NCBI RefSeq assembly: GCF_029023725.1
Contig: NZ_CP119075.1
Location: 3,901,501-3,965,500 of the forward strand
Source of the DNA: Synoicihabitans lomoniglobus
GTDB taxonomy: Bacteria; Verrucomicrobiota; Verrucomicrobiia; Opitutales; Opitutaceae
DNA length: 64,000 nucleotides
Direction: 5' to 3'
Shown here one piece after another: positions 9,101-17,036 of the stretch (positions are counted from its first letter, which is position 1; each line of letters starts with the position of its first letter). A program made the position numbers and the translations under genes. The notes beneath the pieces are model-generated. The model had not been told where the DNA came from. It did no database searches and was given only the letters and a program-made list of their open reading frames with translations.

Positions 9101-9867
9101 TAACGCAGTGCGCCGTAAAGCCGTTCGTCGCGGGAAAATGCTTCCTCTTGGCGGAAACCTTCGTCCTCCATCAAGCCGTTGATCCGCAGGGCGAGTTGTC
9201 CGGGGATGATCTCGCGATTGAGGTCGATGGAACCACGCACCGTCCCATAGCTGCCGACACGGAACTCGGCTTCACCGAAGTTGCGAAACTGGGCGCTTTT
9301 CAAGCCGGTGTTGATGATGCCGGCCGGGCTGCCCTGACCGAACAAAATGGAATTGGCCCCGCGTTGGAGGTCGACGCGATCGACATTGTAGGAGTCCCAC
9401 GGAATGTCGGAGCGGAAAAAGTCGCGGGTATTGTCGGCGGCGGCGAGACCGCGCACGCGATTGTTCTCACTGGGACGGATGGTGTCTTCATTGAGACTGG
9501 CGGCGTCGCCGACCCCGGCAAAGTTGCCCCGGTAACCACTCACCTCGGTGCCGGTGGTGTATTGCAGGAGCGACGCGTTGTCGGTGGCACCGACGTCTTG
9601 CAGGAACTCCTTCGTGACCACAGAAACCGCGCTGCCAATGTCACGCAGATCGGTGTTGAGGCGGTTGCCCGCCAGCGTCTGCGACGCGGTGTAGCCGACG
9701 TCGGAATCAGCGGTCACTTCAAAGGGCGACAGAACGACGATGGAGTCATCGTCGGAATTTTCGGGAGTCGAAGCCGATTGTGCCGTCAACGGCATGGGGG
9801 ACAGCACAGCCGCGAGGCCGGCGGTGCCACCGATAAACCGACGTAATAACGATCTTGGGGTCTTCAT
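6133..9867 (-). CDS. TonB-dependent receptor (large, 1244 aa)
   Basis: Outer-membrane active transporter. It has an N-terminal Sec signal peptide (to about residue 29, 'PLTAQS'), a candidate TonB box 'VVLSPFEVTAD', a plug domain with 'AVSVVTKEFLQD', 'VRGLAAADNTRDFF' and 'VDRVDLQRGANSILFGQGSPAGIINTG', and a long beta-barrel ending in 'WTLSNTFEF' with the terminal Phe required for barrel assembly. At 1244 residues it is longer than classic siderophore receptors and fits the glycan-type receptors of Opitutaceae. It lies downstream of the GH87-GH65-MFS-HAD operon, has its own promoter region carrying the shared TTTACGTAAA palindrome and its own terminator, so it is probably the outer-membrane porter for the same glucan fragments. 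Confidence 0.95.
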   Translation of the reverse strand: MKTPRSLLRRFIGGTAGLAAVLSPMPLTAQSASTPENSDDDSIVVLSPFEVTADSDVGYTASQTLAGNRLNTDLRDIGSAVSVVTKEFLQDVGATDNASLLQYTTGTEVSGYRGNFAGVGDAASLNEDTIRPSENNRVRGLAAADNTRDFFRSDIPWDSYNVDRVDLQRGANSILFGQGSPAGIINTGLKSAQFRNFGEAEFRVGSYGTVRGSIDLNREIIPGQLALRINGLMEDEGFRQEEAFSRDERLYGALRYEPEMLNHDGLRTIIKANFESGAVDSNNPRFLPPADAITPWFTQLNQATYNQFQAFDHLSGRPNHGQFRVNLAATGAPNPAYEPYLGTFGFPSPRSGPAVFFNNGSQTMQVTDVIGAFVSGGLGADGAVDGGIAAMPDNGWLSLQGTAQWAINSGADYSKAGLWKNNLITDPAIFDFYHHLIDGDTKREWQDFDVFNVSLAQTYFHDKVGISLDYSRENYESGQKALLPGEVRLQVDPMAVYGDGTPNAAGEPYSDGTPNPNVGRAFVSTNNAWSNRAYDNDRESKRATAFIKHDFNEDRSDNWFKRLLGSHTLTGLVGEDTAKSDGRQWQRYGIFDDAFYNLEGRPDERFNGSLTPTQIVYLGDSLLGSPLNQANIPVVTGNVTMASGPISYFDSTWNSSVNPADPWENGFYAPGSAERSSTQAENPANYVGWTTTPLNIIDAEASDANRDRLTTRATLDKAVTSSQALVWQGKLLSDALIGTYGWRKDTAKSYAFDMSPNDFSPADDRGAVDLSDSYYKLPTTGAEAEVQSRSYSIVAHLSDLPVLDNMMERLPVDISLYYSKSTNFKPDSSRVDIYGASHPAPSGKTIERGVRVETRDGKYSLRVNRYVTSNANATSTQINAAAIGSWMQLTQNFANVFDYNIRPWGYDATVAGQTGNDTDIADDASGIWEPMRYNFHLFNNKPLRPGDVVSSDGNWIVSPELERTVIDAVRTFQRAVDPRFWEAWRIDTFGDFGPSTHEVTYSVPTGFAIIEDNVSKGWEIELAAQPTSNWRIALNASKTDARRTNVGNANIREFMTLVADSLRIAEGDGVGRLQHFWGTEDVVTAGKNWFDGEGLAGAPGSEWRLAQLVENTTVPEMREWRTNLITNYAFEEGRLKGFNLGGGLRYQSSVIIAYPPMGDPNDPTTVEYNLAAPISGPAETNVDLWLGYRRKLTDRINWRVQLNVYNAFNGDNELIPITAQPDGSFSAFRIAPKRSWTLSNTFEF

Positions 9868-10302
9868 CTAGGGTGTTGTTTGGTGCGGGGGGAGGCACCG
9901 CGTCGCAATCTCGGAAACCAGTTCGGTCGATCGCAGGGGGAGCATTTCGGTCAGTCTAGGCGAATTCGGTCCTTTGTAGGGGACGGTTGAATACGATAAA
10001 CCGTGGAAGCGTGGTCCGGTTCCCCCCGCCGACGGTATGAGTCGGGGCGGCGGGATTTGCAAACGGCCGGGCAAGGGTTTGCCGCGGATGGATTGAATAG
10101 CAGTGTCTCGGGGTTTGGTTGATTTGGTGGGACCACACGCCGCCGGGATCGAAATCACCATGGCAAACGCACGGACCGAGGGTTAAGTTGGGGGCGAAAC
10201 GAGAGGGTTTATTTCTCACGGAAATACCGAATGAACTCCGGTAGGTTCTGCAGAATAAAGAGACTGTGAAACGACCTGCGTCCGGACTCAGCTCAATGTG
10301 AT

Positions 10303-10314
10303 GTTTACGTAAAC
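10303..10314. promoter_or_regulatory. Candidate LacI operator, GTTTACGTAAAC
   Basis: Perfect 12-bp palindrome with a central CG, the usual architecture of LacI-family operators. Its 10-bp core recurs in front of the LacI gene at 17013-17022. Confidence 0.7.
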
Positions 10315-10367
10315 TTGGAGTCAGGCGAGGCGTTCAACGCAGCCGAAAGCAAAGGGGGACGTAACGT

Positions 10368-10398
10368 CAGGCGTGCCTGCCCGATCGACCGATCGGGC
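10368..10398. repeat. Two adjacent hairpins after the GH87 gene
   Basis: CAGGC-GT-GCCTG (10368-10379) is directly followed by a 9-bp-arm palindrome (10379-10398, arms GCCCGATCG/CGATCGGGC). No T-run follows on either strand, so this is not a standard terminator; it could protect the 3' end of the GH87 operon mRNA or act as a bidirectional attenuator. Confidence 0.5.
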
Positions 10399-10477
10399 TG
10401 ACTGGCGTCGAGGCGGACATCACCGCCGCAGACTACGGGAAGGTAACGTCGGCTTCGCCGCAGCTCGCCTCACCCGC

Positions 10478-12226
10478 TCACCGCTGCTCGACCTTGAACC
10501 CGGAAGAGGCGTTGCGTTCGCTGGGAAGATCGCTGTCGACGAGAGTCAGCTCACCACGGGCATCTTCCCGCACGAACAGCGCGTGACTCTTTTCGGTGCC
10601 AAGGCCCACGCCATTCACGGTCAATTCGACGATGCGCGTATCGGACAAGGTGCCATAACCCTGCTCCGTGCCCGGTGCGACAATCGTGAGCCCATCGGAA
10701 AAACTGTCCTCGATGGTGGTGCGCTCGATGACCAATCCGGAAATGTTGCGATGGTGCAGGCAGAGCTGCATCGCGCCGCGCCAGGCCCAGCCGTGATCGT
10801 AACCGCCGCAACGCAGCAGCACGTTGTCGCGCACCAGCGTGGTGCCGCTGAAATTATTATTGATGCCGCGGTCTTCGTCGGTGGTCGGAAAAGTGGTGCT
10901 CAGCAAGATGCCGCAGCCGGTGCCGATGTCGGTGAACAAGCAGTTTTCGAGGCGGTTGTTGGCGCCGCCGTAAATGGCCGCGCCATTGGCCAGAAACGTG
11001 AGTTGGCCGGTGCAATGGCGAATGATGTTGTGGCCCGGCACGATGTGCTCGTCGACATAGCCTTGATCGGAAGGCGCGGGCCAGATGGCGAAACAATCGT
11101 CGCCCGTGCCGCGCGCCGTGCAGTTCTCGACCACCGAACCCGTGGTGGCGACGCAGAGGTTTACGCCGTCGGCCAGCATGTTGCGGAAACGGCAGCCGGT
11201 GATGATGAGGTCGGTGCCGTTGTAGATCCACGCCCCCACCTTGGTGTGCTCGATCCAAATGCGGGCGATGGTCGCGTTGCGACAGACCGAGCCGATGATC
11301 CCGTCGTTGGCCTCCTGGTCGTTGCGATAATTGAGCGCGCCAAAGATGGCGAAATCCGCCAGCGTCATGTCGTCGCCCTGGAGCTTGAATCGCACGCGGC
11401 GGTCGGCCTGCGGATAGAGCTCCGGGTCGCCGACGAACGTCGTGTGCCACATGCCCGCACCTTGAATCGTGACGCCGGACGGCACGATCAGATCGCCCGT
11501 GATCAAATACGAACCCGGTGGCACCCAGAGCGGCTGCCCCGTCGACTGGGCTTTGGCGATGCCTCGTCGCATCGCCGCGGTATCGTCGGACTCGCCGTCG
11601 CCCCGGGCACCGACCGTACGCACGTCGAGGGCGTGATCGGGCGCACTGAGCGGAGCCGCCACGGTTTCCAGATCAACGAAGTCGAGTGTGCACGACAGGC
11701 CGTCGTCGGTGCTTTTGGCCAAGCGCACGGTGTCGCCTGCGGCAATTGACAGATCACGAATTTGCACTTCGTCGTAGAAATTGCGCGGCTTGCCTTGGGC
11801 CGGGTCGTTGGAGAACGGATACACGCCATACAGCCAGGCATTACGCGAGCTGAGTTCGATCGTGCGGACGGTTGCGCCGTTCACGCTGAGACGCAGCGTC
11901 GAAGTGGTGCCGCCGCCAGCGGGCGCATCCGGCAGGCTGTAGCGCACAATCATCGCGTTGCCGACGACCTCCGCCGAAAACTCGACGTAGTCCCCTGCCC
12001 CATTTAGCCGCACCGCACCTTGGTAGGAGGATTCGGTTTCGATCGTGTGCGGCGCGTAACCCAGTCCGATCAGGCTGCCGTTGGTCTGCATATCCTCGGC
12101 CTCGTGGCTGGTCCACGGGATGTCGGCGCCGACACCGGCGGGCAAGGGTCGGGCCGACATCGATGCTCCGCTGCACAAGAGCGAAAAGGAAAGGGCTAAA
12201 CGAAGACGAGAAATGCGGGCAAACAT
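10478..12226 (-). CDS. Secreted GH87-type alpha-1,3-glucanase (mycodextranase-like)
   Basis: A 582-residue secreted protein: Sec signal (to about residue 25), a carbohydrate-binding beta-sandwich (about 35-185, 'EAEDMQTNGSLIG' to 'CTLDFVDLE') and a right-handed beta-helix beginning 'GARGDGESDDTAAMRRGIAKA'. Family GH87 uses three aspartates, one followed 23 residues later by an Asp-Asp pair; here Asp353 ('LADGVNL') and Asp376-Asp377 ('GTGDDCFAIW') match that spacing exactly. The enzyme would cut alpha-1,3-glucan or nigeran outside the cell. Start: ATG 12226 puts the signal peptide at the N-terminus; a TTG at 12238 overlapping the GH65 stop is the alternative. Last gene of the HAD-MFS-GH65-GH87 operon. 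A pectate-lyase-like function is the main competing reading. Confidence 0.8.
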   Translation of the reverse strand: MFARISRLRLALSFSLLCSGASMSARPLPAGVGADIPWTSHEAEDMQTNGSLIGLGYAPHTIETESSYQGAVRLNGAGDYVEFSAEVVGNAMIVRYSLPDAPAGGGTTSTLRLSVNGATVRTIELSSRNAWLYGVYPFSNDPAQGKPRNFYDEVQIRDLSIAAGDTVRLAKSTDDGLSCTLDFVDLETVAAPLSAPDHALDVRTVGARGDGESDDTAAMRRGIAKAQSTGQPLWVPPGSYLITGDLIVPSGVTIQGAGMWHTTFVGDPELYPQADRRVRFKLQGDDMTLADFAIFGALNYRNDQEANDGIIGSVCRNATIARIWIEHTKVGAWIYNGTDLIITGCRFRNMLADGVNLCVATTGSVVENCTARGTGDDCFAIWPAPSDQGYVDEHIVPGHNIIRHCTGQLTFLANGAAIYGGANNRLENCLFTDIGTGCGILLSTTFPTTDEDRGINNNFSGTTLVRDNVLLRCGGYDHGWAWRGAMQLCLHHRNISGLVIERTTIEDSFSDGLTIVAPGTEQGYGTLSDTRIVELTVNGVGLGTEKSHALFVREDARGELTLVDSDLPSERNASSGFKVEQR

Positions 12227-12234
12227 GGGGGCAA

Positions 12235-14544
12235 TCAAAGGGGTTGAGGCTCAGGCAGAGGGACCGTCACGGTGGTTCCGGGCGGGCAAGTGCGGACTTG
12301 TCCTGCGATGTCCACCTCATGGAAGCGAGCATTGTCCGAGTCGGCGGTGATCGACACGAGGGTGGGCGTGATTTCGACCGCGAAGCGATCGCCGCGATAA
12401 CACAACGAAAAGGCCAACCGCTGCCACTCCCGGTAGAGCCGCGGGCGAATGTGCAGGCCCTCACCATCGGTGCGCACGCCACCAAAGCCGAATACGGCTG
12501 TCATCCAGGCACCGCCGTTGGCCGCCGGGTGGGACCCTCCGATAAAGACGGTGCCGGCGTAAACTTTGTAGGCTCCGTCGAGATCGATCTTGGCTGTCTT
12601 GAGGAAGTAGCGGTAGGCGTAGTCGAGGTTGCCAAATTCGGCCGCGACCATCGCGTAGGCACAGGCGCTCAGGCTGGAACCGTGCTCGGTGCGCGGTTCG
12701 TAAAACTCCCAATTGGCTCGCCGCACCCGGTCGTCGTAGCGATCCTTGAAGAGGTTCAACATCATGACGACATCGGCCTGTTTGATGATCTGAGTCGGCA
12801 CCGCCAGCCCCTGCCCCGCTCCAAGGTATTCGTTGGGGTGCACGCGGCGCTCCTTCAAGGCGTCGATCGAGGTCTCATCAAGTTTGAAGTAGCCTTCGAA
12901 CTGCTCGATCACTCCGGTCTCCGGGTGCGGTTCCGGCACAAACAAATTGCGGGCGAGCTCGGCCAGGCCTTGCAGTTCGCCAGCGATGTCGAGCTTGGCG
13001 AGGAGCGCCTCCAGCGCCGCCGGATGCGTCTCGCTCAAGTGTTCCACGGTCGCGAGCGCGATCAAGATCGTCTCGCGGGCAACTTGGCTGGTGAAGGCGT
13101 TGTTATTGACGCGCTCATGATACTCGTCGGGCCCGATGACATCGAGAATTTCGAAGCGGTTTTTGTCGCGTTTGAAATAGGCGTAGGAGTCGTAAAAACG
13201 CGCACACTCGAGGATGACTTCGGCCCCGCCTTCGAGCAGCAGCGAATCGTCACCGGTGTGGCGAAAATGTGCCCAGATCGCAATCGCGACATCGCCGCTG
13301 ATGTGCACCTGCTTGTCGCGAAAATGCGTGCGCAAATCGCGGCCCGTCGTCGGATCACCGACGTTGAAATAACTGCACGCGTCGTCGCCCGTTTCCTGAC
13401 TCTCCCAGGCGTAAAACGCCCCGCGATAGCCGGGGCCTTCCGTGCGGGCCTTGCGTCGCGCGCCGTCGAGGGTGCGCACGCGGTAGCGCAGAAGCTCCGT
13501 CGCGGCCTCCGGGTGCGTGTGCAGGAAGAACGGAAACATGAACATCTCCGTGTCCCAAAACACCGCCCCCTTGTAGACTTGGCCCGAGAGCGCTCGCGCG
13601 GGAATCGACAATCCGCTGCCCGGCCACGGGGCGGCCATGAGCAATTGAAAGATGCTGTAACGCAGCGCGCGCTGCGCCTCGTCGTCGCCTTCGATCACGA
13701 CGTCGGAACGCATCCATTTTTGCGTCCACGCGGCAACATGGCGTTCGCGGCAGGCGTCGTAGCCGTCGCGGTGCGCCTGTTCCACCACCGCCAGCGCATG
13801 CCCGATCACGTCGTCGGCCGACGCGTCGTTTTCGGTGACGACGGCAAAATACTTGGTGAATGTGACGGTCTCGCCCGCCGCCATCGGCAGCGACACGACG
13901 CGTAGTGCGCTCGGAGCCTCAGTCTCGATTTTGACATCGGTAAACGGCGCCTCCACGCACTCTACCACGGCGACCCGTTTCTGGTTTTCTTGCGTGCATC
14001 CATGCACGAGCAACGCTCCGTCGCGCGTCTCCGCGGTGAGCTGCGGCAGGTGCGGTCCATTGATATCCCAGATGCGACCGTCGATGCCGGTGCACACTTG
14101 CAGCGTGGTATCGGCATCGCTCGTGATACTCACTCGGACCACGCCGAGGTGACGCTCGTCCGCGCTCAGGAAACGCGAGGTGTGCAACACGATCGTGTGA
14201 CCACCCACCACGAAACGCGTTCTCCGTTCAAACACGGCTTCGGCCATGTTCACGGATTGCTCGTGTGCGACCGCGTTGGCCTCGTCGAGGGTTGTCAGAT
14301 CCACGCCGTCGACGGACAGCGCGGTGTAGCCACCGTTGGGTGCATTGACCGGTTCTCGCCACGCCGAACCTACGCGATCGTAGAGCCCGGCGAGCGTGAT
14401 ACCCACGCATTGCGCCGTGCCATACTCGTCCAGCGTGCCCCGGTAACCCATGTAGCCATTGGCGAGCTGGTAGATATTGCCGCGACGCATGATGCTTTCG
14501 TCATCAACGTCCCGTGTGGTTGTTCTGATTACCCAAGAATCCAT
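12235..14544 (-). CDS. GH65 family disaccharide phosphorylase
   Basis: A 769-residue cytoplasmic GH65 enzyme with N-terminal beta-sandwich, (alpha/alpha)6 barrel ('GAVFWDTEMFMFPFF', 'KGAVFWD') and small C-terminal sheet. The general acid is Glu474 in 'GPDEYHERVNNNAFT'. GH65 phosphorylases split maltose, trehalose, kojibiose or nigerose into glucose and beta-glucose 1-phosphate. The neighbouring GH87 gene argues for nigerose, and the beta-phosphoglucomutase-like gene two places upstream would convert the product to glucose 6-phosphate. Specificity cannot be proven from motifs alone. It starts 12 bases after the MFS stop. Confidence 0.93.
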   Translation of the reverse strand: MDSWVIRTTTRDVDDESIMRRGNIYQLANGYMGYRGTLDEYGTAQCVGITLAGLYDRVGSAWREPVNAPNGGYTALSVDGVDLTTLDEANAVAHEQSVNMAEAVFERRTRFVVGGHTIVLHTSRFLSADERHLGVVRVSITSDADTTLQVCTGIDGRIWDINGPHLPQLTAETRDGALLVHGCTQENQKRVAVVECVEAPFTDVKIETEAPSALRVVSLPMAAGETVTFTKYFAVVTENDASADDVIGHALAVVEQAHRDGYDACRERHVAAWTQKWMRSDVVIEGDDEAQRALRYSIFQLLMAAPWPGSGLSIPARALSGQVYKGAVFWDTEMFMFPFFLHTHPEAATELLRYRVRTLDGARRKARTEGPGYRGAFYAWESQETGDDACSYFNVGDPTTGRDLRTHFRDKQVHISGDVAIAIWAHFRHTGDDSLLLEGGAEVILECARFYDSYAYFKRDKNRFEILDVIGPDEYHERVNNNAFTSQVARETILIALATVEHLSETHPAALEALLAKLDIAGELQGLAELARNLFVPEPHPETGVIEQFEGYFKLDETSIDALKERRVHPNEYLGAGQGLAVPTQIIKQADVVMMLNLFKDRYDDRVRRANWEFYEPRTEHGSSLSACAYAMVAAEFGNLDYAYRYFLKTAKIDLDGAYKVYAGTVFIGGSHPAANGGAWMTAVFGFGGVRTDGEGLHIRPRLYREWQRLAFSLCYRGDRFAVEITPTLVSITADSDNARFHEVDIAGQVRTCPPGTTVTVPLPEPQPL

Positions 14545-14556
14545 GCAAAGTTTCCG

Positions 14557-16062
14557 TCAGGTGCCGTGATGCTCGTCCTTCACGCGAAGCATCAAAACAG
14601 CGGCGACCACCATCGAGGCCCCGCCCAGCACGAGCGCCAGAATAGCCTGGCCGTTGAACACCGTGCGCACCAGCAGACCCAGCACGGCGGCGGCCAAGAT
14701 CTGCGGGATGACGATGAAGAAATTAAACATCCCCATGTAGACGCCCATCTTCCGATAGGGCACGACGCTGCTGAGGATCGCGTAGGGCAGCGTCAGCAAA
14801 CTCGACCACGCAATGCCGAGACCGATCATCGAGATGATCAGGAAGTGCGGGTTGCGGAACACATACATCGAAGCGAGGCCGAAACCACCGATGATCAGGC
14901 AGGCCATGTGGGTCGACACCCGACTGGTGCGCTTGGCCAGGATCGGCAGAAGAAACGCCACCAAAGCCGCCACGCCGTTGTAAACCGACATGAGCACGCC
15001 GACCCAGTTGGCGCCCTCGTTGTAGGCCACCGACTGCGGATCGCTGCTGCCGAAGTGATGACTCGTCACCGCGCCGGTGGCGTAGATGAAAAATGCGAAC
15101 AGCGCGAACCACGTGAACACCTGCGCGAGGGCCAGCTGGCGCATGGCCGTCGGCATGTTGCCCAGATCATGAATAATCTCGACCAAGCCGCTGCGGCTGC
15201 CCGCCCGGTAACGCCAGGCCGCGATCAGTTGCAGGACGCCATAGGCCCCCGCGCCGCATGACAAAATATAGAGTCCCTTGTCCCAACCGAGCGACTGTAT
15301 CAATGCGGTAAATACGACGCCACCCACCACCAGCAGCGAACCGCCCATCGCGTAACGCTGGTGGTTCAACTCAAAGTCAGCACCGCCCGCGGCGTCACCC
15401 TGGCCGGGATCTTCGCCATGAAAGGCCTGCTGCTCCTCGGGCGAATACTCCTTCACCCGGAAGACGGTCCACATGACGGTGATGAAGTAGACGCCGCCCC
15501 CGAGAATGAACGACCACTTCACCGAATCGGGCACCACGCCTTCGGGCGCGGTGTTGGCGACTTGAAACACGTTGCTCAGCAACCACGGCATCAGCGATCC
15601 GACCACCGAACTGGCGCCGATGAAGAACGTCTGCATCGCGAAGCCGGACGTGCGTTGTTCGTCCGGCAACATGTCGCCGACGAAGGCGCGCATCGGCTCC
15701 ATCGTGATGTTAATCGACGCATCGAGGATCCACAGCATCCCGGCCGCAAACCACAGCGCGGGAGAGTTGGGCATCACGAACAAAGCGAGCGAGGCGAGGA
15801 TCGCCCCCACGAGAAAAAACGGCTTGCGCCGACCGAGCCGGTTCCACGTGCGATCGCTCATGTAGCCGACGATGGGCTGCACGATCAGGCCGGTCACGGG
15901 ACCGGCGATCCAGAGGATCGGAATCTCGTCGATCGAAGCACCGAGCGTTTCGAAGATGCGGCTGACGTTGGCGTTTTGCAGCGCGAAGCCGAATTGAATG
16001 CCGACGTAGCCAAAGCTCATGTTCCAGAGCTGCCAAAAGTCCAAGCGGGGTTTTGCTTTCAT
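14557..16062 (-). CDS. MFS sugar transporter (GPH/SLC45-like)
   Basis: A 501-residue inner-membrane protein with 12 predicted helices. 'GYMSDRTWNRLGRRKPFFLVGA' between helices 2 and 3 is the MFS signature in the form seen in maltose/sucrose-type symporters (SLC45-like and GPH families). ATG 16062 was chosen over a longer frame because the transporter homology begins at 'KPRLDFWQLWNMSFGY' and the ATG follows the HAD gene's stop by 17 bases. It would import the disaccharide cleaved by GH65. Confidence 0.9.
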   Translation of the reverse strand: MKAKPRLDFWQLWNMSFGYVGIQFGFALQNANVSRIFETLGASIDEIPILWIAGPVTGLIVQPIVGYMSDRTWNRLGRRKPFFLVGAILASLALFVMPNSPALWFAAGMLWILDASINITMEPMRAFVGDMLPDEQRTSGFAMQTFFIGASSVVGSLMPWLLSNVFQVANTAPEGVVPDSVKWSFILGGGVYFITVMWTVFRVKEYSPEEQQAFHGEDPGQGDAAGGADFELNHQRYAMGGSLLVVGGVVFTALIQSLGWDKGLYILSCGAGAYGVLQLIAAWRYRAGSRSGLVEIIHDLGNMPTAMRQLALAQVFTWFALFAFFIYATGAVTSHHFGSSDPQSVAYNEGANWVGVLMSVYNGVAALVAFLLPILAKRTSRVSTHMACLIIGGFGLASMYVFRNPHFLIISMIGLGIAWSSLLTLPYAILSSVVPYRKMGVYMGMFNFFIVIPQILAAAVLGLLVRTVFNGQAILALVLGGASMVVAAVLMLRVKDEHHGT

Positions 16063-16079
16063 GGGTCTTATCAGAGGGG

Positions 16080-16904
16080 TCAGGGTTGGAGTTCGCGACG
16101 AGCGAGAACCAGCCCATACAGGTCCCGCAACTTGAATCCCTCCAAGTCGTCCAATACCAGATCCGCGCCGTGCTTCCGCAACGCCGCCGCATTGTTCTTC
16201 CGCGCCAGCCCGAGGGTGAACGCAAACCCTCCGCGCCGACCGGCCTGCACGCCCGTGACCGCGTCCTCCACCACCACGGTGCGAGCGGGGGTGGACCCGA
16301 GTTGCGCACACGCCGTCGTGAAGATATCCGGCTCGGGTTTTCCCTTCAAACCCAGCCGGGCGGACACCAAACCGTCGACCACGGTTTCGAACAATTCCGC
16401 CGTGCCGGAGCTGGCGAGCACTCGGGCGGAGTTGCGGCTGGAGGTCGCGAGACCGATGCGAATGCCCTCGGCCTTGAGCGCCGCAATAAATGCCAAGGTG
16501 GATTCGAATACGCCCACGCCCTCCGCATCGACGATTTCGTTGAACAACGTATTCTTCCGGTTGCCGAGCGCAGCCACACTGACATCGCCCGGCGCATCAT
16601 CGGGCGTCCCCGGTGGCAGGCTGATATTGCGCGACGCCAGGAACGCGGCGACACCTTCGTAACGCGGACGGCCGTCAATGAACGCCAAATAGTCCGCAGG
16701 ATATTCAAACGGCCGCAGCGCTTCGCCCGACTCCTCCGCCCGCCGTGCCAGAAACGCATCAAACATCCGCCGCCATGCCAACGCGTGCACTTCGGCCGTG
16801 CGCGTCACCACACCATCCATGTCAAACACGACCGCGTCGAAGGCGCGGGCTGGTGCTTCGGCGGTCGAACACTTCGACGCGGAAGAATCGTGGCGGGAAA
16901 ACAT
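16080..16904 (-). CDS. HAD-superfamily hydrolase, beta-phosphoglucomutase-like
   Basis: A 274-residue HAD enzyme. Motif I is 'VVFDMDGVVT' (nucleophile Asp28, acid/base Asp30), motif II 'GLATSSRN', motif III Lys in 'GLKGKPEPDIF', motif IV 'VVVEDAVTGVQAG'. The large helical cap with 'FIDGRPRYEGVAAFL' is typical of the beta-phosphoglucomutases that sit beside GH65 phosphorylases. It would turn beta-glucose 1-phosphate into glucose 6-phosphate. First gene of the operon, divergent from LacI across a 132-bp promoter region with a TTTACGTAAA palindrome. ATG 16904 is the first start outside that promoter. Confidence 0.88.
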   Translation of the reverse strand: MFSRHDSSASKCSTAEAPARAFDAVVFDMDGVVTRTAEVHALAWRRMFDAFLARRAEESGEALRPFEYPADYLAFIDGRPRYEGVAAFLASRNISLPPGTPDDAPGDVSVAALGNRKNTLFNEIVDAEGVGVFESTLAFIAALKAEGIRIGLATSSRNSARVLASSGTAELFETVVDGLVSARLGLKGKPEPDIFTTACAQLGSTPARTVVVEDAVTGVQAGRRGGFAFTLGLARKNNAAALRKHGADLVLDDLEGFKLRDLYGLVLARRELQP

Positions 16905-17012
16905 GGGCAATGACGGGTTTACTGGCGACGACGGACCGGCGCCCGGGGAACGGCCGCGATCCGACTTTCGCAGCTTCGGCGAATGCGGACTCGACGCACA
17001 TCTGACCTTCAA

Positions 17013-17022
17013 TTTACGTAAA
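17013..17022. promoter_or_regulatory. Candidate LacI operator, TTTACGTAAA
   Basis: 10-bp palindrome between the HAD operon (minus) and the LacI gene (plus), only 15 bases before the LacI start codon, so positioned for autoregulation as well as operon control. The same core occurs at 10304-10313 before the TonB receptor. Confidence 0.72.
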
Positions 17023-17036
17023 CCTGAAACCGCCCC

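Larger units (their letters stand above)
9868..10477 (-). promoter_or_regulatory. 610-bp non-coding region upstream of the TonB receptor
   Basis: No convincing gene. It contains a perfect GTTTACGTAAAC palindrome (10303-10314) and two back-to-back GC-rich hairpins (10368-10398) just past the end of the GH87 gene. If transcription starts near the palindrome, the receptor mRNA would have a leader of about 400 bases. I see no riboswitch that I can name. Confidence 0.6.

Noticed and set aside
10373-13905. Long plus-strand frames opposite the GH87 and GH65 genes (458 and 580 residues)
   Set aside because: Both lie entirely antisense to enzymes with intact catalytic motifs and show no recognisable domains.
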